In this document: one piece after another, positions 25,859 to 33,735 of the stretch
How positions within the stretch are numbered: the first letter of the stretch is position 1
How the letters are laid out: each line of letters starts with the position of its first letter
From: Clostridia bacterium
GTDB lineage: Bacteria > Bacillota > Clostridia > Christensenellales > UBA1242
Direction: 5' to 3'
DNA length: 36,551 bases
Assembly: GCA_017503005.1 (NCBI GenBank)
Contig: JAFVTW010000003.1
Span: 137,807 to 174,357 of the forward strand
Notes under the pieces: generated by a model
What the model saw: only the letters and a program-made list of their open reading frames with translations
What the model was told of the DNA's origin: nothing
The model's database searches: none
Translations under genes and position numbers: made by a program

Positions 25859-26458
25859 TTAATTAACTTTTTTAAAAATATAATATCTCCAGTCACCTTG
25901 GTCTTCTAATTTTTCTACAAATTCGAAGTAGCCTTTGCTATATGTAACTAACTCATCTATCGTATGGCATATAAAGTTTCTATCGTAGTCTATACCATTA
26001 TATGTAACTAAACTAGATTCTTTTCTTTTGCCAGAGCCTTCTCTTACTACTATCAAAGTATATGCATTATCGTTTAGTATAGTGTGCATATTTTGAAATG
26101 CTAGTGGAAGTTTGTCGTTTTCTAGATGGATAAGTCCTGCTACACATATCAGTCCGTCCACTTTTCCTACATAAGAATAGTCTTTAAGCATATCTTGTAC
26201 ATAGAAAGATATTTCGGGATTTCGTTCTTTTGCTATCTTTATCGAGTTTTTACTCAAATCTAGTCCTATTACTTTTGCCCCTAGATTTTTAAGTCGCATA
26301 CTTTCATATCCGGCTCCACAGCAAAGGTCTACTATGGTTGGATTTTTAGGTAGTAATGTCATTAGGTGCTTTAGGTAAGGTAATACACTTTCGTTATTGT
26401 ACCATTCTTCTGCCCATTTTTCTGCAGAATCATCATAATATTCTATTGTATTTTTCAT
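25859..26458 (-). CDS. Class I SAM-dependent methyltransferase
   Basis: A small 199-residue methyltransferase. The opening TIEYYDDSAEKWAEEWYNN is the lead-in typical of this group, followed by IVDLCCGAGYESMRLKNLG (motif I), VIGLDLSKNSIKIAKER with the ribose-binding Asp, SFYVQDMLKDYSYVGKVDGLIC and GLIHLENDKLPLAF. The substrate is probably a small molecule but unknown. It starts five bases after the stop of the upstream HTH-AAA-CYTH gene, with AAAGGA at ten bases, so they share a transcript. Confidence 0.85.
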   Translation of the reverse strand: MKNTIEYYDDSAEKWAEEWYNNESVLPYLKHLMTLLPKNPTIVDLCCGAGYESMRLKNLGAKVIGLDLSKNSIKIAKERNPEISFYVQDMLKDYSYVGKVDGLICVAGLIHLENDKLPLAFQNMHTILNDNAYTLIVVREGSGKRKESSLVTYNGIDYDRNFICHTIDELVTYSKGYFEFVEKLEDQGDWRYYIFKKVN

Positions 26459-26463
26459 TTATA

Positions 26464-27777
26464 CTAATCCTTTATATTAGCAAGATTGTAGTTTTTGTAG
26501 TATTCATCTTGTGTTACTTCTTTTATTATACTAATGTTTGGTGGAAAATCAATCTTTTGATTTTCATTGTTTAGCTCAATTTCCATAATTGCTTTGTCTT
26601 GCCAGAAAGGGTATATGTCTATCTCGAAGTATTGATTGTTGTGTACTAGGCAGTATCTGGTTTTTCTAATTTGTCTTTTGTTGGTGTCTGCATCCATTAG
26701 TAGGTCTAGATATTCTTTTTCGGATATTCGTTTTTCTATCTCTAGTCGTTTGATGTCACTTACGACCTTTTTGATGGTTTTGGTGTATGTATAGCTACCA
26801 TTTATTCCTCTTTGTCTTACTCTGATTTCATCGTTAGAGTCGCTTTTTAGGTAAGTTTGTATGATTTCTACTTTTTGGCAGTTTGGATTTTGTTGTAATA
26901 GGTTGATATCTGGATAATGTATTAGGAATTTTCGTTCTATCTCAAATGGTGTAGGTTCGCCTAGTAGTGCAGAAATTTCTGCCATTAGTTTTTTCATTTT
27001 ATTTTCGAAGTCGGTAGAGTTGTCTATTATTCTAAGGTGAGGGTGCCCAGCCCATGCAGATATAAGGTTGTTATCTTTTTCGACAGCTTCTTCTTTTGTT
27101 TCGGTACGAGCTTGGTTGTTTTCTAGTGTGTAAAATTGCTCAGCCCCTTTGGCAGCAGTTACTAGATGAAATACTCCATCATATTCGTCTTTTAGGTGTG
27201 TTTCGGTTAGATTTAGGGATTTTAGAAGCTTTTGAAACTCATATTTTGACATATATCCTTTGCCGTCTAATGTACCTCTATCACATACTATAAGGATTTT
27301 GTTTTTGTCGTATAGTTTTTGAGCAGCTTGTTCAAAAACTTTTTCTTTTTCTATTTGAAGCTTTAAGACTGCAGTTTGAAAGTCATAGTTGCTTTCTAGT
27401 GTCCAAGGAGCTGCACCACCCATAATCAGTTCGGTGGCTGTTTCTGGTATAAACAATACAGCATATCCTTTTTTGTTGAATGTTTCTTGTATCCAACTCA
27501 TAGCTGTGCTTTTACCTGCACATGGACCACCAGTGATAACTATTTTTGTTATCTTTTTTGGACTTTCGTTTAGTTGTCTTTGTAATAGTTCGTCAATACC
27601 TACATTGTATATTTTAGATAGTTTTGTTAGTTTGGTTATAGTAGGCTTGCTAGCACCAGTTTCCCACTTTGATACTGCTTTGTTTGTAACATCTAGCATT
27701 TCGGCTAGTTCTGTTTGGGTAAGGCCACTAGCCTTTCTTAAATTGTATAGGTAATCACCAAATTCGTAATCGTTCAT
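26464..27777 (-). CDS. Fusion of HTH regulator, AAA nucleotide-binding domain and CYTH triphosphatase-like domain
   Basis: Three domains in 437 residues. Residues 1-66 are an XRE-type helix-turn-helix (SGLTQTELAEMLDV, then AVSKWETGASKPT). Residues about 77-270 are a P-loop domain of the AAA_28 / NadR-kinase-like type, with ITGGPCAGKST (Walker A, 83-91), ETATELIMGG, the acidic VCDRGTLDGKGYM and AKGAEQFY. Residues about 278-437 are a CYTH domain, starting FEIERKFLIHYP (Glu279, Glu281, Lys283), with EIRVRQRG and YTYTKTIKK as basic strands and FEIDIYPFW and IMEIEL as acidic ones. CYTH domains bind triphosphates or hydrolyse tripolyphosphate and RNA 5'-triphosphates. The AAA-CYTH pair occurs in animal TTD14. 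The N-terminal HTH suggests a nucleotide-responsive regulator, which is inference. AGAGGTG precedes the ATG. Confidence 0.85.
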   Translation of the reverse strand: MNDYEFGDYLYNLRKASGLTQTELAEMLDVTNKAVSKWETGASKPTITKLTKLSKIYNVGIDELLQRQLNESPKKITKIVITGGPCAGKSTAMSWIQETFNKKGYAVLFIPETATELIMGGAAPWTLESNYDFQTAVLKLQIEKEKVFEQAAQKLYDKNKILIVCDRGTLDGKGYMSKYEFQKLLKSLNLTETHLKDEYDGVFHLVTAAKGAEQFYTLENNQARTETKEEAVEKDNNLISAWAGHPHLRIIDNSTDFENKMKKLMAEISALLGEPTPFEIERKFLIHYPDINLLQQNPNCQKVEIIQTYLKSDSNDEIRVRQRGINGSYTYTKTIKKVVSDIKRLEIEKRISEKEYLDLLMDADTNKRQIRKTRYCLVHNNQYFEIDIYPFWQDKAIMEIELNNENQKIDFPPNISIIKEVTQDEYYKNYNLANIKD

Positions 27778-27807
27778 ATCACACCTCTTTTCCTTTATTA
27801 CATTAGT

Positions 27808-27836
27808 ATTTTACTACCTATATTAGAACTTTTCAA
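27808..27836 (-). promoter_or_regulatory. Promoter for the HTH-AAA-CYTH gene
   Basis: TTGAAA (27836-27831) and TAAAAT (27813-27808) are 17 bases apart on the minus strand, with a leader of about 25 bases before the AGAGGTG box and ATG. Confidence 0.65.
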
Positions 27837-27895
27837 CAATATTTTGTCGAATGATGGTAGAATTTTATTGTGTAAAAGTAGAATTTTAAAAAATA

Positions 27896-27927
27896 AAAAA
27901 GCTATATTGATTGTCAATATAGCTTTA
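27896..27927 (-). terminator. Terminator after the histidine phosphatase-like gene
   Basis: A 13-bp stem (27898-27910 with 27914-27926) with a three-base loop is followed on the minus strand by a T-run. Confidence 0.85.
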
Positions 27928-27931
27928 ATTT

Positions 27932-28411
27932 TTAGAAATCTTCTTTGTTGTACTCAAATTCTATAGGGCAACAATTAGATATTGCAAACATAGGTGCAGA
28001 TTCGTTTGGTTTTATGCCATATGCAAGGTTTGTAAATGCTGCTAGATTTACACCACTAGTTACACATATAAAGCTGTCGCTGTTGTTGTTTGAATTTATA
28101 ATGTCTATTAGACAGTTTTGTACACGGGTTTGACAAGCTTTCCAACTTTCGTTTTCTACACTTTTAAATTCGTTTAGTCGCTCATCTTCTATGATAGGTA
28201 TTTCTAGATATTTATTGATAAGTTTTGCAGTCTTTTTACAGCGAAGGAAAGGAGATGTGTATATCGCCTTAAAGTTTCTTTTTGGATTGGCCTCTTTTAG
28301 TAATTCGGCTACTAATTCACAATCTTTCACACCTAATTCGGTAATATCATCATTTTGAGATGGAGTTTTACTCTTTTTGCGATTTGCATGGTGAACATAA
28401 ACTATATGCAT
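27932..28411 (-). CDS. Divergent histidine phosphatase-like protein
   Basis: The 159-residue protein follows the phosphoglycerate-mutase-like histidine phosphatase fold: VYVHHANRKK at the position of the 'RHG' motif, ITELGVKDCELVAELL (the 'LT..G..QA' helix) and AIYTSPFLRCKKTAKLI with the conserved Ser-Pro-x-x-Arg (Arg57). The phosphorylated His is kept (His8), but the Arg before it is His7, and the second catalytic His near the C-terminus ('VSHG') is Ser119 in ICVTSGVNL. It may be inactive, bind rather than hydrolyse a phosphate ester, or use other residues. AGGAG precedes the ATG. It lies 12 bases after the pyrophosphatase gene. Confidence 0.7.
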   Translation of the reverse strand: MHIVYVHHANRKKSKTPSQNDDITELGVKDCELVAELLKEANPKRNFKAIYTSPFLRCKKTAKLINKYLEIPIIEDERLNEFKSVENESWKACQTRVQNCLIDIINSNNNSDSFICVTSGVNLAAFTNLAYGIKPNESAPMFAISNCCPIEFEYNKEDF

Positions 28412-28423
28412 AACATTCTCCTT

Positions 28424-28756
28424 TTATCGTAATATTATTGATTCGAAATATTGCTCTTGAAATTCTGTCAAAGCTCTTATTTGGTCGTCAGTATAATTTC
28501 TGCCTTTTGTCATAACTACTAGTTTGTCATCATTGTCGTTTGTTCTGTGAATGATTGCAACCACTACACCTTCAAAAGTGTCTAGTGGTTTGTGTTCGCC
28601 TAGTACATAAGCATCTAGTTCTTCGCCATCGCCACTAATTGTGCCAGGAATATAGCCATAATTTACAGGGTATACAAATCCGTGCTTTGGGTGTGTGGTG
28701 CCTAATGGCCTATCCATTTTTACTAGAACAGTTTGTCCTAAATATTTTCTATTCAT
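28424..28756 (-). CDS. Short inorganic pyrophosphatase-like protein
   Basis: The 110 residues match the centre of family I inorganic pyrophosphatase: HPKHGFVYPVNYGYIPGTI, GDGEELDAYVLGE (metal site; the usual D.D..D reads D.E..D, Asp43, Glu45, Asp48), GVVVAIIHR and NDNDDKLVVMTKG. Family enzymes are about 170-180 residues; the N-terminal Glu/Lys/Arg strand and the C-terminal helix are missing and the loop between the last catalytic Asp residues is shorter. Short proteins of this type are often annotated as pyrophosphatase. Activity is uncertain. AAAGGA precedes the ATG and the phosphatase-like gene follows in the same transcript. Confidence 0.75.
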   Translation of the reverse strand: MNRKYLGQTVLVKMDRPLGTTHPKHGFVYPVNYGYIPGTISGDGEELDAYVLGEHKPLDTFEGVVVAIIHRTNDNDDKLVVMTKGRNYTDDQIRALTEFQEQYFESIILR

Positions 28757-28785
28757 ATAAATTTCCTTTATTTATGCTATTTGTT

Positions 28786-29295
28786 TTAGAAATCTGCACT
28801 CTTTTCGTAAGGGGTGAAGTTGATATAGCCACCTTTTTCTGGTGCACCATTTTCGCCTTTTTTTACTAAGGTTATTTTGTAAATGGTAGAGTAGCATGAA
28901 CTATGTGAAGCACTATATCCTAGTGTTAAAGTATGGTATTCTCTACCATCAAAGAAAAATACACTTTCTCTATCAGGTTTTGTACGAAATACCACACCTT
29001 GTAGTTCGCCATCTACAAAAAGCAGGTGGTTAGCATCTTTTTTTGCTTCAATTTTGCGATATGTGGTAGAGTCATATTCATTATGTGAATCTTCTTCTAC
29101 TCTGTCATCATCACTATTGTCGTAGCTAGATTTGTAAGTGTATTCTATTTTTAGTAGATGATCGTTTAAAAATTTGTCTAGTTCTTCTATCTTTTCATTG
29201 TCTACTTTCAATAATTTTGATTTGATTACAAATTTATTTTCTTCATTGAAATATCCTTCTGTTACGAAGTAATCTATTTTTTCGTTGTTATCCAT
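28786..29295 (-). CDS. Uncharacterised 169-residue acidic protein
   Basis: Not recognised. It begins MDNNEKIDYFVTEGYFNEEN, has no signal peptide or membrane helix and is acidic in its middle (YDNSDDDRVEEDSHNEYDS). The second half looks beta-rich, with HLLFVDGELQGVVFRTKPD, SVFFFDGREYHTLTLGYS and a Gly-rich end (KKGENGAPEKGGYINFTPY). AGGAG lies 11 bases before the ATG. It is read from its own promoter at 29339-29368 and is followed after 29 bases by the short pyrophosphatase gene, so the three small genes may form one transcript. Confidence 0.7.
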   Translation of the reverse strand: MDNNEKIDYFVTEGYFNEENKFVIKSKLLKVDNEKIEELDKFLNDHLLKIEYTYKSSYDNSDDDRVEEDSHNEYDSTTYRKIEAKKDANHLLFVDGELQGVVFRTKPDRESVFFFDGREYHTLTLGYSASHSSCYSTIYKITLVKKGENGAPEKGGYINFTPYEKSADF

Positions 29296-29338
29296 AATGA
29301 TTATTTCTCCTTACAAAAATACACTAAATATTACTATC

Positions 29339-29368
29339 TGTATATCACGATGTGGTAAAATATGTCAA
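29339..29368 (-). promoter_or_regulatory. Promoter for the 169-residue gene and its followers
   Basis: A perfect TTGACA (29368-29363) and TATACA (29344-29339) are separated by 18 bases on the minus strand, about 35-40 bases before the AGGAG box. Confidence 0.7.
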
Positions 29369-29498
29369 GTGTAACATGGATTTGGTGTGGTTTTATTAGT
29401 TGTATTATTTAAAATATAAAAAGTTTGTTTCAATAGCTAAATAATAAAGATATAAATTATATTAAAATTTATAACATATATAAAGGTTTAATAATATT

Positions 29499-30473
29499 CT
29501 ACTGTGATTTTTTCTGCTTACAGATAAGAATTATTGTTATAGATATTAATAACAAAGAAAATAAACTTGTTAAAATTATTATTAGCCAAGCTATTGGTTT
29601 TTCATCATTTTGTTTGTTTAAAGTTCTTGAGAATAAAAAATTATACACATTATCTTCTGATTGATCTAGTTGGAAAGAGTCTATCCATGTAGAATGAAAG
29701 GTATCATCATTGCGAACACCTGCATCATAAATTTTATAAACTACATCAGCACCCAAATTTTTTAGTTTTTGCATTACATTGCAAGTGGGATTAGCACCTA
29801 CTATTGTGTCTCTAAGATCATTTGCTGTAAATATAGGTGTCTGTAGGTACTCGTTGATTTTAGTTTCATCTAGAGCCCCACAAATTGGAGCTGCTGCAGC
29901 AAAATATTGAGGGTATCTTGCTAACAAATCCCAAACTCCCATGCCACCCATTGATACTCCACAAGCATATATTCTAGAGTTATCTATAGAGTAATTGCTC
30001 ACAATTTGGTCCATAAGAAGTTTAACAGCTTTTAGGGCAGGGGTAGGTTCTTCTTTTATTGTATAAGATCCTGTATCCCATGATGCATCAACCCAAAGAT
30101 ATGGTTCTGGGCATTGAGGAATTAGAATTATTGTGTTGTTTTTATATTCGTTTGAGGATACTAGTGTTTCAACAAATCCGTAATGTGACGACAATAGTTG
30201 GTCGTGATTTTTGCCTCTATCACCAGCACCGTGTAAGAATAACACAAAAGAATATTTTTGATCTTGAGAATAATTTGGAGGAAGATATAATGAATATGCA
30301 ATTTCTGTTTCTTCAGTTTGAAAAAAATTATTAATCATAATGCTATTTAAATTAGGGCTTTGGGCATAAACAGAATTTGGCTTTCCTTGTAATGCAAAAA
30401 TCGAAACAGAAAAAGACAACATTGTAAGCAATATATAAAAAAATTTGGTTGTTATTTTCACAATTCTACCCAT
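29499..30473 (-). CDS. Secreted, membrane-anchored alpha/beta-hydrolase esterase
   Basis: The 324-residue product starts with a signal peptide (KFFYILLTMLSFSVSIFALQG) and ends with a membrane helix and basic tail (AWLIIILTSLFSLLLISITI, then CKQKKSQ), so the enzyme is held outside the membrane. The hydrolase core shows YSFVLFLHGAGDRG (oxyanion region), YACGVSMGGMGVWDLL (nucleophile Ser in GxSxG), AAAAPICG, an acidic residue in TANDLRDTIV and a His in DTFHSTWIDSF. This pattern fits esterases of the polyhydroxybutyrate-depolymerase/feruloyl-esterase type. The likely substrate is an ester on a dietary or host glycan, which is inference. The ATG lacks a clear ribosome binding site; a GTG four codons on is an alternative. 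No terminator was seen after it. Confidence 0.85.
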   Translation of the reverse strand: MGRIVKITTKFFYILLTMLSFSVSIFALQGKPNSVYAQSPNLNSIMINNFFQTEETEIAYSLYLPPNYSQDQKYSFVLFLHGAGDRGKNHDQLLSSHYGFVETLVSSNEYKNNTIILIPQCPEPYLWVDASWDTGSYTIKEEPTPALKAVKLLMDQIVSNYSIDNSRIYACGVSMGGMGVWDLLARYPQYFAAAAPICGALDETKINEYLQTPIFTANDLRDTIVGANPTCNVMQKLKNLGADVVYKIYDAGVRNDDTFHSTWIDSFQLDQSEDNVYNFLFSRTLNKQNDEKPIAWLIIILTSLFSLLLISITIILICKQKKSQ

Positions 30474-30539
30474 AAGTTTTTGATTTTTTATAATTTATCA
30501 TATCATACAATTGTTTATTTGTATATTTAATACAATATT

Positions 30540-30581
30540 GACACCACAAAAAGATGTTCTCATAAATTCATTGTTGGTGTC
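30540..30581. repeat. Inverted repeat between the esterase and the lipoprotein array
   Basis: GACACCA (30540-30546) and TGGTGTC (30575-30581) pair perfectly, extended by CAA with TTG across one bulged base. No T-run follows directly, so it is not a standard terminator. The 274-base gap 30474-30747 also holds a short element shared with other spacers at 30587-30618. Confidence 0.6.
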
Positions 30582-30586
30582 GGTGA

Positions 30587-30618
30587 AACTAAAATCAAGT
30601 AAACTTGTTTTAATTGCT
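30587..30618. repeat. Spacer element, diverged copy 1
   Basis: AACTAAAA, then a perfect CAAGT/ACTTG hairpin (30596-30607), then TTTTAATTGCT. The same order of parts occurs at 33515-33560 and 36363-36412. Confidence 0.5.
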
Positions 30619-30711
30619 TTAGGCTACCAAGTACTTATATAACAACTGCAAAAATATTTTTAAAACAATTTGTTTTTTGTTAACACTTTTTTAAATTCTT
30701 TTGCTATACTT

Positions 30712-30720
30712 AAAGTGTCA
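30712..30720 (+). promoter_or_regulatory. Extended -10 promoter of the first membrane protein/lipoprotein unit
   Basis: TGCTATACT, a TGn-extended -10 box, with a weak TTAACA upstream. The same nine bases precede the genes at 33736, 34627 and 35487. Confidence 0.7.
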
Positions 30721-30747
30721 AATATAAAAAATATATTAGGGGGTTTT

Positions 30748-31254
30748 ATGAAAAAATTTTTAAAATTCATGTTTGCCTTTGGTGAGAAATATAGAATACG
30801 AGAAGAAAAATATGCAAGAGATAGCAGAAGATTTGGAACTTCTGGAGATTTGTTTGTTATGATAATTCTCGCAGCACTTCCATTATTATCGTTATGGGGA
30901 CTATTTAGCGATATTGGCATGTGGAAAATTCCTTGCATTTTAGGTGTTACTTTAATACTTTACTCTCCAACAGAACTTATGATTACGGGTATAGTAGCAT
31001 TAAGGCATAGAGCAAGAATGAAAATTCAAAACAAAGTAGAAGGTGCTCTTATAGGGAAAACAGCAGAAATGATTGCTGGCGAAAATATGTCTGAACAAGA
31101 CAAGGAAAAAGTGGAAAACTACGAAGCAAAAGGCACTGCACATAAATATGATTTAGCAGTTGGCATTTTGGGCATTTCTTTATCAATAATAGTTGTAATT
31201 GCTTTCATATGTTTATTATGTGTGTTTGGCTGGCAAGCATTATCTAAATTATAG
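30748..31254 (+). CDS. Small membrane protein of the lipoprotein array (paralogue A)
   Basis: The ATG at 30748 follows a TTAGGGGG box; upstream in-frame extension to 30670 crosses the promoter and is rejected. The 168 residues have a basic/acidic N-terminal helix (YRIREEKYARDSRRFG), membrane helices near 35-57 and 62-86, a charged loop (EGALIGKTAEMIAGE) and a third helix pair near 137-163. I do not recognise the family. The protein at 35487 has the same size, order of helices and N-terminal helix style, so the two are probably distant paralogues. The lipoprotein gene starts nine bases after its stop codon. Confidence 0.75.
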   Translation: MKKFLKFMFAFGEKYRIREEKYARDSRRFGTSGDLFVMIILAALPLLSLWGLFSDIGMWKIPCILGVTLILYSPTELMITGIVALRHRARMKIQNKVEGALIGKTAEMIAGENMSEQDKEKVENYEAKGTAHKYDLAVGILGISLSIIVVIAFICLLCVFGWQALSKL

Positions 31255-31263
31255 GAGATTATT

Positions 31264-33453
31264 ATGAAAAAGAAATTTTTAAGTTTTATTTTAGCATTAT
31301 GCTTAATTATTCCATGTTCATTTATATTAAGTGCTTGTGGTGAAGATGATGACCCACCAGCAGAACCAGTTCATCATGGTATAGCAATAAGAACCCTTAA
31401 TAATTTGAATGATAAGCTAGATTCTATTGAAATTTTTTGTGGTGATAGAGAAGCAGTGTCCGAAACAGAATTTTATAGCGGAACTATAAAGGAAGGAGAG
31501 GAGAATGTTTTTATTAAATTAAAAGCAAAGCAATCAGTAAAATATACTGAAGAAGATGTTATCCTTACTGAAAATGATAATAAAGAATTTTCAAAATCTA
31601 TTGAAATTAAAAATGATGGCATTACACAAAATATTATTGAAATAACCATTAGTAATATTAAAAATGATTGCTTCTTCAAGCTTGGTTTAGAAGATAGTGA
31701 CGAAATCCATCAAATAGCATCAATGCCTATTGAATTTAACTATGATATTCGTTACACCTCATCATCTAATGACCAGATTGTTTTAACTGGCTTAGAAGAG
31801 TCTTTTGATAGTATTTCTGTTTGGAGTGATAAGGCTAATCGCTTTATATCTTACAACGACACAAAAGCTGACAATACCTTAAGTACAGAACTAGAGTTGC
31901 AAAACATTAATGTAAATGAGTTTAAGGTGTATGTTCGTTTTGCAACAAACCTTATATTATTTAATTCAAAAACATTAAACAATTTGGTTGTTCTTCGTCA
32001 AGCAAATAGCAGCGAATTAGATGTTCCATTAACTTTTAATCCTCAGGCTGTTAAAAAAGATGGAGTTGAATGTTATGAGTATACACTTGATATTGATAAA
32101 TTTCAGCACAATATAACTGAAAATAGTAAAATAGTACTAACTTATCAAAATGATTTAGGAAGAATTTCTGGATTAACAGTACGAGAAATTGAAGATATGG
32201 CCGTGTTGGATTATGTAGAATTTGATGGTCATAAATTTAGCCAAACAACTTATAGAGATAATTTAACTGATAATAGAGAGATAGTTGCTACTATTGTTGA
32301 GCCATCAGCAAACTCTGTTAAAAAACTTAATGAAGCAGGTACTTACAAAATGATCGTTGGTGTAAATGGAAGTAGTGAGTATGTAGATTATAGTAAAATT
32401 GATGTGTATGTTGGAAACAAAGAATCAGGCATAAAAGCAGAGTATAAAGAAGATGGTTATCATTATGTAACAATCCCAGTCAATGCATACCCAAGCCAAT
32501 ATGGAAATGCTGAGTATTTCTATTTGACAGCTGTTCCAAATGTTCAAAATATAGATGATGTAATTGACACAGAAAATTATGCTGTGGTGCCAGTTACAAC
32601 TGTTGTTGAAAATGTAGCGATGTATAATGTAACTGAAAATGTGGGCGAACTTTGGAGAACAGAATTAAGTCAAGATGGCAAAACACAAACACAATATTTT
32701 GTTGTGGAAAAAAATGCGAAAGATTTATATTATAACTCAATATTACCATTAAATAAAAAATTCTATTATGCAAATTATGATGATATTACAGTAAAAGTAA
32801 CATTTAATGGTCATGTAAATTATATTAACTTTGATTTTAAAACAATATATAACAATAATCTTTCATTGGGTGGAACTCTCGACTTATTGTGCGACGACCA
32901 ATACTATTATATTCAAAACAACTACTATGTTTCTGGCGACACTTCTTATGTAGAATATAGTGTATCACAGGAAATTGTTGAGTTTAGACCTATTCGACTA
33001 TCTACAAACACTGCTTATGATGGTAATGGTATTAAATATGAAATCATATCTGGAACTGTAAGTAAATCAGCTCTTAAAGGTTATTCATATTATTATGATG
33101 GAAACAATGGCGGAACTGAAATCGAAGTTGCAACCAGCTTAGTAATAAAACATGGTAATGATGTTATAACACCTTCAAATGGGGTATACGAACTTGAAAG
33201 AGGTGTAATATATAATTTTGAATTAACAATACTAAATACACCAGATTTAGCTACACCTTCTTATATGTATGATCTTATTTGTAGTATTAGTGAGTGGACT
33301 GTTTATGAAGAAAACGGAGATAGTCATACAGAGACTAATGGAGAAATTACTTATAAAGAAATCAATGGTAAATTTATTGGAACAATTTGCATCAATACTC
33401 CATTTGATAGTTTTGGTTTAGTTGATTGTTTTACACTTGGTATTCGTTATTAG
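31264..33453 (+). CDS. Large lipoprotein of the array
   Basis: The 729-residue product starts with a lipoprotein signal peptide, MKKKFLSFILALCLIIPCSF, and a lipobox ILSAC, so Cys would be lipidated and the protein anchored outside the membrane. The rest is rich in beta-type sequence and Asn/Asp/Thr, suggesting repeated Ig-like domains, but no catalytic motif was seen. The signal peptide DNA is close to that of the lipoprotein genes at 33736 and 34627, while the mature part is three times as long and not visibly related. TAGGAG precedes the ATG. It shares the promoter of the 30748 gene. A terminator of the array type follows. Confidence 0.8.
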   Translation: MKKKFLSFILALCLIIPCSFILSACGEDDDPPAEPVHHGIAIRTLNNLNDKLDSIEIFCGDREAVSETEFYSGTIKEGEENVFIKLKAKQSVKYTEEDVILTENDNKEFSKSIEIKNDGITQNIIEITISNIKNDCFFKLGLEDSDEIHQIASMPIEFNYDIRYTSSSNDQIVLTGLEESFDSISVWSDKANRFISYNDTKADNTLSTELELQNINVNEFKVYVRFATNLILFNSKTLNNLVVLRQANSSELDVPLTFNPQAVKKDGVECYEYTLDIDKFQHNITENSKIVLTYQNDLGRISGLTVREIEDMAVLDYVEFDGHKFSQTTYRDNLTDNREIVATIVEPSANSVKKLNEAGTYKMIVGVNGSSEYVDYSKIDVYVGNKESGIKAEYKEDGYHYVTIPVNAYPSQYGNAEYFYLTAVPNVQNIDDVIDTENYAVVPVTTVVENVAMYNVTENVGELWRTELSQDGKTQTQYFVVEKNAKDLYYNSILPLNKKFYYANYDDITVKVTFNGHVNYINFDFKTIYNNNLSLGGTLDLLCDDQYYYIQNNYYVSGDTSYVEYSVSQEIVEFRPIRLSTNTAYDGNGIKYEIISGTVSKSALKGYSYYYDGNNGGTEIEVATSLVIKHGNDVITPSNGVYELERGVIYNFELTILNTPDLATPSYMYDLICSISEWTVYEENGDSHTETNGEITYKEINGKFIGTICINTPFDSFGLVDCFTLGIRY

Positions 33454-33472
33454 TATGAGTTTTTACTATATT

Positions 33473-33502
33473 AACCTATCAGAATTTTCTGGTAGGTTTT
33501 TT
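33473..33502 (+). terminator. Array terminator 1
   Basis: AACCTATCAG (33473-33482) pairs with CTGGTAGGTT (33489-33498), with a T-run. It is the same family as those at 34491, 35349 and 35987. Confidence 0.85.
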
Positions 33503-33514
33503 AGTTTAAATCTT

Positions 33515-33560
33515 AACTAAAAATAAAAAACAAATTCAAGCGAACTTGTTTTTATTACTG
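33515..33560. repeat. Spacer element copy 2
   Basis: AACTAAAAATAAAAAA, then CAAATTCAAG and CGAACTTG (a hairpin with one mismatch), then TTTTTATTACTG. It matches almost base for base the spacer between the two 141-base repeats at 36363-36412. Confidence 0.75.
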
Positions 33561-33576
33561 TCTTTATGTAACTAAG

Positions 33577-33624
33577 AGTTCATATAGCCACCGCTATTGT
33601 TTCCAAAAGTTTATATAGCCACCA
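33577..33624. repeat. Direct repeat in the lipoprotein spacer
   Basis: AGTTCATATAGCCACC (33577-33592) and AGTTTATATAGCCACC (33609-33624) differ at one base and start 32 bases apart. They lie between an array terminator and the next promoter and are not coding in any frame I could support. Confidence 0.75.
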
Positions 33625-33687
33625 CCTAAATAAAGTCGATTTTTTCAAAATATTTAGTTTTTTATTAGCACTATTTCAAATGATTTG

Positions 33688-33696
33688 TGCTATACT
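33688..33696 (+). promoter_or_regulatory. Extended -10 promoter of lipoprotein 2
   Basis: TGCTATACT. The next bases (AAAAATATCAA) are identical to those after the promoter at 34578. Confidence 0.7.
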
Positions 33697-33735
33697 AAAA
33701 ATATCAAATACAATAAATATGTATTAGGAGGTTTT

